NCBI RefSeq assembly: GCF_000517125.1
Contig: NZ_KI912155.1
Span: forward strand, 1,550,694 to 1,614,693
DNA: 64,000 bases
Reading direction: 5' to 3'
Origin: Arthrobacter sp. MA-N2
GTDB taxonomy: Bacteria; Actinomycetota; Actinomycetes; Actinomycetales; Micrococcaceae
The notes under the pieces were generated by a model, which saw only the letters and a program-made list of their open reading frames with translations, made no database searches and had not been told where the DNA came from. The first letter of the stretch is position 1. Every line of letters begins with the position of its first letter. Below are positions 58,327-64,000 of this stretch, one piece after another. Position numbers and translations under genes: made by a program.

Positions 58327-59268
58327 ATGGCACTCACAAGCGTCTATTACGACGGCCCGGTCACTGAGACTGATCGGTCCCAGAACCGCGGGAGCGACCC
58401 GGATTACCTTGTCTATGGGGTTGACGACTTCAAGGTGACCGCGCACCCTTCGATCCCGTATGCGGTGCTGGTGAAGGCTGGTAGGGCGGCAGGGTTCGGC
58501 GTTACGGATACGGCGGCGACCGATCAGGTAGTCAACTGCGCCGCCCTGGCTACTGGCGTCCGCTGGGACCTGATCACTGTGCGCCGTAACTGGCAGCCCG
58601 CAGCAGGCGGCCCATCGACGCTCGTTGCAATCCAGGTGGGCGTTGACCCGCAGATCCCGGGCGCCCCTACCCGCAAGATCGGGCCGGGTGTGGAGGACGA
58701 CCAGCCGCTCTTCTTGGTGAAGTGGCAGGGCGGCGTGTCCGCCCCTGTTCAGTTCATTGACCTCCGGGTATGGGCCGGGAACGGCGGTCTTTTCGCCAAG
58801 GATGATCTGGTCCGAATGTTCATGACCAAGGCCGGGACTGAGATCAACATCAATGGCGTGGTCTGGGCGTACCAGATCGGCGCGAACGACACTCTTGGAT
58901 GGGTCAAGGTGTCCGAAGTGGGCAAGGTCCAGCTCTTCGGCGTCGGCGCGGCATTGGCCGGCACGCCTCCGGCGGGGACGTCCTTCCTCTATCAGGAAGG
59001 CACCATCGTTCAGGCAACGAACAATGTCGGTGCCGCTCGCCTTATATGGCCCATTCCATTCCCGAACGGGATGCTGACGGTCAGCCTTGAAAGCGGCGAC
59101 AGTTTCGCGAACGGGCGTGGGGCAACGTTTACCCCGGCGGGCGGCACAGAGTACGGGACGGCTGGCGGTGGAGATAAGAGCAGCGTCGTCTATGAAGCCG
59201 TCGATGCGTCCGGGGCGCTGATCAGGAATCGCAGTTGCCGTGTCAACTACAGGGTGACCGGGTGGTGA
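58327..59268 (+). CDS. Tail-tip/receptor-binding protein
   Basis: The 313-residue protein follows the hub gene at once. It has a YYDGPVTETDRSQNRGS start typical of siphovirus tip fibres and ends in a beta-rich, lectin-like part (GMLTVSLESGDSFANGRG). It may contact the host cell wall. Confidence 0.7.
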   Translation: MALTSVYYDGPVTETDRSQNRGSDPDYLVYGVDDFKVTAHPSIPYAVLVKAGRAAGFGVTDTAATDQVVNCAALATGVRWDLITVRRNWQPAAGGPSTLVAIQVGVDPQIPGAPTRKIGPGVEDDQPLFLVKWQGGVSAPVQFIDLRVWAGNGGLFAKDDLVRMFMTKAGTEININGVVWAYQIGANDTLGWVKVSEVGKVQLFGVGAALAGTPPAGTSFLYQEGTIVQATNNVGAARLIWPIPFPNGMLTVSLESGDSFANGRGATFTPAGGTEYGTAGGGDKSSVVYEAVDASGALIRNRSCRVNYRVTGW

Positions 59269-59690
59269 CGGCCGTGAGGGGCAGGATCGTGAAGCTGTGG
59301 CTCAAGGTCCAGGAACCCCGGTTCCTGTCGGTTTGCTACTGCGGCGCGTATTTGATGATGGCCATTGCTGGAACGGCCGTGTTTCTGGATCCGCCGCGGA
59401 CCATGGAGAACGGACTCGGAACGGCCCTTGTCTATGTTTGGGCTGGCTTGCTGATCTTCGGCGGCGTCCTGGGTTCACTGACCACTCTGCCCGGGATCTG
59501 GTGGCTTGAGCGCCCGGCAACAATCGCGTGTATGTTCGCGATCGCGATCTACGGGGCCGCCATCCTCGGGCTTCCACTGACGCAGCCGAGTGCCCGGATC
59601 GTCTCAGTGTGTTTCATCGCGTTCGCCCTTCTCACGTTCGCCGTCCGACTAGTGAAGATCAAACACTTCGCGTACGACCCCGAAAAGTAG
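59265..59690 (+). CDS. Four-helix membrane protein, possibly a holin-like component
   Basis: The GTG overlaps the preceding stop; 141 residues. Four hydrophobic segments are visible (YLMMAIAGTAVFL, ALVYVWAGLLIFGGVLGSL, IACMFAIAIYGAAILGL, IVSVCFIAFALLTFAVRLV) with a basic C-terminus. It lies directly before the lysis genes, so a holin or accessory membrane protein is likely. Confidence 0.7.
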   Translation: MTAVRGRIVKLWLKVQEPRFLSVCYCGAYLMMAIAGTAVFLDPPRTMENGLGTALVYVWAGLLIFGGVLGSLTTLPGIWWLERPATIACMFAIAIYGAAILGLPLTQPSARIVSVCFIAFALLTFAVRLVKIKHFAYDPEK

Positions 59691-59701
59691 AGGTCCTGCG
59701 A

Positions 59702-60058
59702 ATGGACGGAACACAACAGTTCGTGCTGGCGATGGTCAGCATTGGTGGCGGCATGGTTGCCCTTGAGCTGGCGAAGGGCCTGGTGAAGTTCTTCACGGGC
59801 GCAGCGGGCCGGGAGCGGGCAAGAAATATCACCTTGAAGGATCAGCGGAACGAGGCGTGGGAGGACGCGGAGAAGGAACGGGCGCGCGCTGACCGTATGC
59901 AGTCCCGCGCAGACCGTGAGGCCCGCAACCGCAACCGCCTGGCCGATTATGCGTCGGCGCTGCGCCGGGACTGTACGGAGCACGGCATGGACCTTGATGA
60001 GCTCCGATCTTGGCCGGTGCTTGAGGTTGAACCCGTGCAAGACGAAGAGAGGGGCTGA
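59702..60058 (+). CDS. Membrane-anchored coiled-coil protein of the lysis region
   Basis: The 118-residue protein has one N-terminal hydrophobic helix (QQFVLAMVSIGGGMVALEL) and a highly charged coiled coil (DAEKERARADRMQSRADREA). This layout resembles small spanin-like or antiholin-like phage proteins. It ends 1 bp before the endolysin start. Confidence 0.65.
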   Translation: MDGTQQFVLAMVSIGGGMVALELAKGLVKFFTGAAGRERARNITLKDQRNEAWEDAEKERARADRMQSRADREARNRNRLADYASALRRDCTEHGMDLDELRSWPVLEVEPVQDEERG

Positions 60059-60059
60059 C

Positions 60060-60950
60060 ATGGTCGCACCAATTACCGAGGACCTGATGCGCAGCATAGG
60101 CGCGCAGATCACAGACACGTACATCGACGTGGATGGGGCGGCCGGCAATCAGTGCTGGGACTCTGCCACGTACATCAATGAGCACTTCTTTGGCCTGCCG
60201 CGCATCAACTGCTTCGGCGCCGGACGCTGGCCGGGCTGGGCCGGGAACATGGTTGACGCGTTCCCGCAGTCGGCAGCAGTCGCTGCCGCTTACGTGCTGC
60301 TCCCTCCGGGTACGCCAGGCATGGCCGGTGACACGTTCGTGTGGGGCGACGAGAACAAGCTCTGGTACCCGTCAACGCACGTCGCAACCCTGATCCGGGA
60401 CAACGGCAATAACTGGGGCCAGTTCCTTTCGCAGAACTCTTCTGCAGGGCGTCCTTGGCTGCCCGGGTATAGCCAGGAGAGCACGGGCCCGGTGATCGAG
60501 CAGACGCTTCCGTTCGCCGGTTGTATCGGCATTATCCGCCCCCGCACAAGCGGCGGCATCAACTACGCAAGCACCAACGCTGCACCGCAGGAGGACGAAT
60601 TGAGCCAGAACGAAGTTCTACAAATCCAAGGTTTCACCAACTCGGTTATCGACCAGGTATGGGGAACGGCCGCCGGCACCCAGCGGATGCTGCAGGAGAT
60701 CGCCAAGAAGATCGCTGACTCGACCTATGAAATGAAGGTCTTCAGCCAAGCGTCTGACAACTTCACCGGCGACCGGATAATCAAGGAACTTCGAGCGCAG
60801 ATGGCCGTCATGGCCGCGTCCGTCGCCTCCTCCCTGGCCGCGAAGGGCGCATCCGCCGAGGACATTCAGAAGGCTGTCGCGGAGGCCCTGTCCGGGGCCA
60901 GCTTCAACTTCTCAGTTGATGTTCCGGCTGCCACGGAAGGGGCGAAGTGA
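60060..60950 (+). CDS. CHAP-domain endolysin
   Basis: The 296-residue enzyme has an N-terminal CHAP fold: the nucleophile Cys32 in GNQCWDSATYINEHFFG and a His107 in YPSTHVATLI fit the Cys-His pair of CHAP amidases/endopeptidases. The C-terminal third is helical (QGFTNSVIDQVWGTAAGTQR) and may target the cell wall. It degrades peptidoglycan at lysis. Confidence 0.88.
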   Translation: MVAPITEDLMRSIGAQITDTYIDVDGAAGNQCWDSATYINEHFFGLPRINCFGAGRWPGWAGNMVDAFPQSAAVAAAYVLLPPGTPGMAGDTFVWGDENKLWYPSTHVATLIRDNGNNWGQFLSQNSSAGRPWLPGYSQESTGPVIEQTLPFAGCIGIIRPRTSGGINYASTNAAPQEDELSQNEVLQIQGFTNSVIDQVWGTAAGTQRMLQEIAKKIADSTYEMKVFSQASDNFTGDRIIKELRAQMAVMAASVASSLAAKGASAEDIQKAVAEALSGASFNFSVDVPAATEGAK

Positions 60951-61255
60951 TGGGCGATCATGTTGCAACCGGCTCTCTGAGCACGCAGGAGCGCAACCCA
61001 CGCTCTGCTGTGGCGCGGACGGTGTTGGCCGCCGTCGTGGCGTTGTTCCCGCTGCTGAACGGCGTGCTAGCCGTGGCTATCGAGGTGCTCAAGCCTTACG
61101 AGGTCCAATTGCCCGGCTGGGTGTTCCTCTGGCTGAACGGCGCCCTCGCGGCTGTCACGGTCATAACGGCCGGCGCTACCCGGATCCTCGCCATCCCGGG
61201 TGTGAACGCCTGGCTTCGTAAGTACGCGCCAATCTTCGCACCCGAAGACAACTAA
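60950..61255 (+). CDS. Holin
   Basis: The protein has two hydrophobic segments (VLAAVVALFPLLNGVLAVAIEVL and VFLWLNGALAAVTVITAGATRIL) separated by a short turn and a basic C-terminal end, as in class-II holins. It starts at ATG 60950 or the GTG just before, within the endolysin stop. It should open the membrane to release the endolysin. Confidence 0.82.
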   Translation: MGDHVATGSLSTQERNPRSAVARTVLAAVVALFPLLNGVLAVAIEVLKPYEVQLPGWVFLWLNGALAAVTVITAGATRILAIPGVNAWLRKYAPIFAPEDN

Positions 61256-61274
61256 CTAGGAAGGGCCAGCCCGA

Positions 61275-61877
61275 ATGACTGATTACCCATATGACATGGA
61301 CCTTGTTGTCGATCCGCTCAACCCAGCGAACGTCGTGGCGAACGGTGCGGTCTACATCTACGACTCGGCGGATACATCGGGCACCACGCTGCTGGCGCTC
61401 AAGGACCCGTCCGGGCTGCCTCTGCCTAACCCCCTGCATTCGAATGCTCACGGATTCCTGCCCCCACGAATCGCCACATCACCGCAAACGTTGTGGAAGT
61501 CCGGAGGGTTCGTCGGCTACTTCAACTCTTATCTTGGCCTGCGGAATGAAGCCATGGCCGCGAAGGCTGCAGCACAGACCGCCCAGGCTTCCGCTGAAAG
61601 CGCGGCATCGACAGCCGCTTCGACTGCGGCGGACGCGGCAACCGCGCAGCTTACAGCAGCGGTGTCCTCAGCTTCGGCGGCGTCGGCTTCAGCGGCAACC
61701 GCACGGGCGGCAGCTCTAGCTGCACAAGCCGCCGCCGAGGCTGCCGCAGCCACGTCCGTTGGCGGCGGGGTGGCAGTAAATCCGACAGACACTGACTCAT
61801 TCATCATCTCGACCAAGTCGGACGGCAGCGTGATCGTTGCCCCATCCGACCCTGACGCCTACCTCATCACCCTCTAA
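61275..61877 (+). CDS. Tail fibre/collar protein with Ala-rich coiled coil
   Basis: The 200-residue protein has an N-terminal beta domain (NVVANGAVYIYDSADTSG; ALKDPSGLPLPNPLHSNAHG), then an Ala/Ser/Thr-rich helical stretch (AAKAAAQTAQASAESAASTA). The end is GVAVNPTDTDSFIISTKSDG. This build is typical of trimeric phage fibre stalks. Confidence 0.75.
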   Translation: MTDYPYDMDLVVDPLNPANVVANGAVYIYDSADTSGTTLLALKDPSGLPLPNPLHSNAHGFLPPRIATSPQTLWKSGGFVGYFNSYLGLRNEAMAAKAAAQTAQASAESAASTAASTAADAATAQLTAAVSSASAASASAATARAAALAAQAAAEAAAATSVGGGVAVNPTDTDSFIISTKSDGSVIVAPSDPDAYLITL

Positions 61878-61886
61878 GGAGCCCCG

Positions 61887-64000
61887 ATGACAACATTCAC
61901 AGGACCCAGCCTTGACCCAGCCACCGGCCGACTCCGCGAAAAACACGTCCCCACGTACCTCACGAAAGCGGCACAAGACGCCACGTACCTTCTCGGCGAC
62001 AAGACTGGTGCGACGGACGGGCAAGTAGCAACATGGGACGCGGCCTCGGGCAAATTCAAGCCCAAGGCGCCGGCCGCCATCGGTGGAAACGCCGACCTGG
62101 ACCACTACCCGCCCCTAACCAACATCCAAAAGGCAGCGACCGGGCCTTTCCGGGTATTCCTTACAGGGACGTCTATCTCCAGCTTCGACAACGCAACTGT
62201 GCGCGTTTTGGTCGAACAGTTGAAGTCCGTTTATGGTCACTCCGGGATCTTCTCTCAGAACCTTGGCTTTGCCGGTGGTGGTTGGGCGAACACCTGGAAC
62301 GGGTGGAAGAAGCAGGTATACGGCGGCCCGCAATTCACTCGTCTCCGTGGCGACAACACGGCGTCACCATTCTCGTTCACGGGCTCCGGGGATGAGGTAG
62401 TCCTTGAATGGTCTCGTGAGACTGACTCGGCCCCCGTCCCCGTGATGGTGGACGGTATCCAAGTCGGCACAGTTGGTTCAGCGGGTTCACAGGTCTACAA
62501 CCAGCGGGCCAAATTCACGCTGACACTACCTGCTCCCGTGTTGACCCTTGGGGCAACCGCGGGCTCGGGGGGAACATTTGCCCCTGGCACCTATTTCTGG
62601 GTAGTCACCTATGTCAACCCGGCTGGTGAGACTATTGCTTCCAACGAAGTCACAGCAACGCTGGCAGCCAATGGAACACAAGCATTGTCCTGGACGCTGC
62701 CTGACGGGGCATCAAACGTCAAGATCTACCAAGGGATAACGGCAGGATCGGAGAACGCCCTCGTGGCCACGCTGGGCAGGGTGACAAGCTATACGGTCAC
62801 CGGAGCCGCAGGCGTGGCAGCCACCCCGCCGGTGGCAAACACCGCAAGGGATGACCGGGCGCACATTGTTACGGTCAGCGCTCCAGCATCCGGAGCCGCA
62901 TATCTGGAACGTTTTGAAATCCGTTCCACCGTCCGTACGGGCGTCGAAGTTTACGACGCCACCTTGGGTGGTTCCTCCATGTGGAACATGACCACCAACA
63001 ACACGACACAGGCCGGCCAGGTGGCGTCCATCCCGATCGTGGGCACCAACGGGCTCGCCGCACACTTCGCCCGCACTGACGTTGACCTTTTCATTGTGGA
63101 ACACCTCTTCAACGACACCGGAGTGGAAGGTGACACGGCGTTCGAAGCGAACGTCAACTACGCCGTAACCACCACACAGGCAAACGGCAAACCGATCGTT
63201 TTTATCATCGAACCGTGCGGAGGCCAGAACCTCAGCGCAGGCTATATTGCCCGCCGCGATGTGCTGCTCAAACAACGGCAATACTCCCACGTAACGGTTA
63301 TTGACTGGCAGTCTGCGCTCTGGCAAGGCGACTTCAAACTGTTCCTCCAGCGCTACTACAACATCACCACCACAGCCGAGAGCCCCTTCACCTATACCGG
63401 CGACGCTTCACACCCGAAGCAGAACGGCTATGACCCGCTGAACGCAATTGCGGCAAAAGCATTCAACGTCCCGGCATTCCCGCAGGTTCTCGCGTCCTCG
63501 TATTCGTCCGACCGTATGCGCGATCTCTCAAAGATCTATAAAGGTGCCAGCCGTGCGGCGACGGTCAATGGTGTAGCCAAAACCTACCCAATGCCCGAGG
63601 GGCCTGCGTTGATCATCAAGGCGCCTGCCAACGGCGCGGTGCAAGGAGTCAATGATTTCTACTACCGCGACACCCTCACGGTAGATAAAGCCACCTCACT
63701 GAAAACCGCCATCGCCGCGTCCACAACGTCCACGAAGTTCGGCAAATACCTTGACTACAACAATCAAATCCATCTCGTCAACTACGTGACCGCAGCGGAT
63801 ACCGATATTTGGACTGTCACGGTCAAGGCGTCCGGGAATTTCGGCGCGATTTTCGGCAACCCGCTCTACATCATCGACCCCAACGGTTTGAAGATGCCAC
63901 AGAACGAGCCGTCCAACTCGCGCATGAACTTCCTGCACACCGTATCCGGCGTGGAGCCTGTGACGTTCATGTTCCGGTTCGCTGCCACCAGCACAGCATC
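61887..64000 (+). CDS. Fibre protein with SGNH/GDSL hydrolase domain (3' end outside the window)
   Basis: The frame opens at ATG 61887 and remains open to the right edge (704 complete codons). After a fibre-type start (TGPSLDPATGRLREKHVPTY), an SGNH hydrolase begins with FLTGTSISSFDNATV (Ser96 in a GTS variant of GDS). A beta sandwich resembling a fibronectin-like domain is inserted (about 220-300). The distal DASHPKQNGYDP has Asp506 and His509. It probably deacetylates surface polysaccharide or teichoic acid at the cell surface. The C-terminus lies outside. Confidence 0.85.
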   Translation, partial: MTTFTGPSLDPATGRLREKHVPTYLTKAAQDATYLLGDKTGATDGQVATWDAASGKFKPKAPAAIGGNADLDHYPPLTNIQKAATGPFRVFLTGTSISSFDNATVRVLVEQLKSVYGHSGIFSQNLGFAGGGWANTWNGWKKQVYGGPQFTRLRGDNTASPFSFTGSGDEVVLEWSRETDSAPVPVMVDGIQVGTVGSAGSQVYNQRAKFTLTLPAPVLTLGATAGSGGTFAPGTYFWVVTYVNPAGETIASNEVTATLAANGTQALSWTLPDGASNVKIYQGITAGSENALVATLGRVTSYTVTGAAGVAATPPVANTARDDRAHIVTVSAPASGAAYLERFEIRSTVRTGVEVYDATLGGSSMWNMTTNNTTQAGQVASIPIVGTNGLAAHFARTDVDLFIVEHLFNDTGVEGDTAFEANVNYAVTTTQANGKPIVFIIEPCGGQNLSAGYIARRDVLLKQRQYSHVTVIDWQSALWQGDFKLFLQRYYNITTTAESPFTYTGDASHPKQNGYDPLNAIAAKAFNVPAFPQVLASSYSSDRMRDLSKIYKGASRAATVNGVAKTYPMPEGPALIIKAPANGAVQGVNDFYYRDTLTVDKATSLKTAIAASTTSTKFGKYLDYNNQIHLVNYVTAADTDIWTVTVKASGNFGAIFGNPLYIIDPNGLKMPQNEPSNSRMNFLHTVSGVEPVTFMFRFAATSTA

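Larger units (their letters stand above)
25960..64000. mobile_element. Siphovirus-type prophage (left end and most of the genome; right end not in window)
   Basis: Gene order is that of a temperate long-tailed phage: regulators, antirepressor, dense early genes, recombination and tRNA genes, HNH, terminase, portal, capsid, connectors, tail tube, frameshifted chaperones, tape measure, tail tip, lysis, fibres. Structural genes from 42.5 kb onward look intact. No integrase or excisionase with catalytic motifs is seen, so the integrase is probably near the right end beyond 64 kb. At least 38 kb is present. A frameshifted methyltransferase and a stop in a replication-like gene are the only damage noticed. 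Confidence 0.95.

Overview
The window is high-GC actinobacterial DNA, most like Arthrobacter/Paenarthrobacter (Micrococcaceae). The basis is GTP-type PEP carboxykinase, a GntR-controlled sialic-acid operon in the corynebacterial style, a long-variable-arm tRNA-Ser, frequent GTG/TTG starts and GC-rich third codon positions. It divides into chromosome (1 to about 25,960) and a siphovirus-type prophage (25,960 to beyond 64,000).

Chromosome. From the left: a truncated beta-lactamase-fold lipoprotein and a flavin disulfide reductase. Next is a minus-strand operon running from 10,494 to 2,084: binding protein, permease, fused permease-ATPase, ATPase, N-acetylneuraminate lyase, ManNAc kinase and ManNAc-6-P epimerase. 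A divergent FadR-type GntR repressor sits at 10,872, with operator-like palindromes in the shared intergenic region. Together these should import sialic acid and turn it into GlcNAc-6-P. A scarred zone at 11,745-12,274 holds tRNA-Arg, a duplicated 18-bp tRNA 3' end and an internally deleted IS481-like element with 20-bp inverted repeats. Then come pckG, a rifampicin-phosphotransferase-like enzyme, an NsrR/flavohemoglobin nitric oxide module with a candidate NsrR box, a phosphohexomutase, a RecQ helicase fused to a phosphoribosyltransferase-like domain, an MFS exporter and a secreted metallophosphoesterase. Two copies of a ~66-bp palindromic extragenic repeat lie at 8,787 and 17,224.

Prophage. 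The left junction is a 25-nt copy of a tRNA-Ser 3' end (25,960-25,984), so attachment was in a tRNA gene. No integrase is visible, and the right end lies outside the window. Order: regulators with palindromic operators and a divergent, probably leaderless repressor/Cro pair (26.2-27.6 kb); an antirepressor (28.4 kb); about 35 very small, translationally coupled early genes, including a YqaJ exonuclease/SSB module, glutaredoxin, a frameshifted cytosine methyltransferase and RusA (29-40 kb); a tRNA-Tyr/tRNA-Ser cluster with tRNA-like remnants (40.4-40.9 kb); two HNH endonucleases next to terminase (a third lies at 31.4 kb); large terminase, portal, MuF-like protein, scaffold, decoration and capsid (42.5-48.6 kb); connectors, tail terminator and tail tube (48.7-51.2 kb); a -1 frameshifting tail chaperone pair; a 1,314-residue tape measure with an M23 peptidase and 46-residue repeats; baseplate and tail-tip proteins; CHAP endolysin and holin-like membrane proteins (59.3-61.3 kb); and fibre proteins ending in an open SGNH hydrolase frame. 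Three intrinsic terminators of the same build divide the early region into modules.

All functional assignments come from motifs and gene order read by eye. No database search or structure prediction was run. I see no CRISPR array, and no anti-phage defence operon that I recognise.
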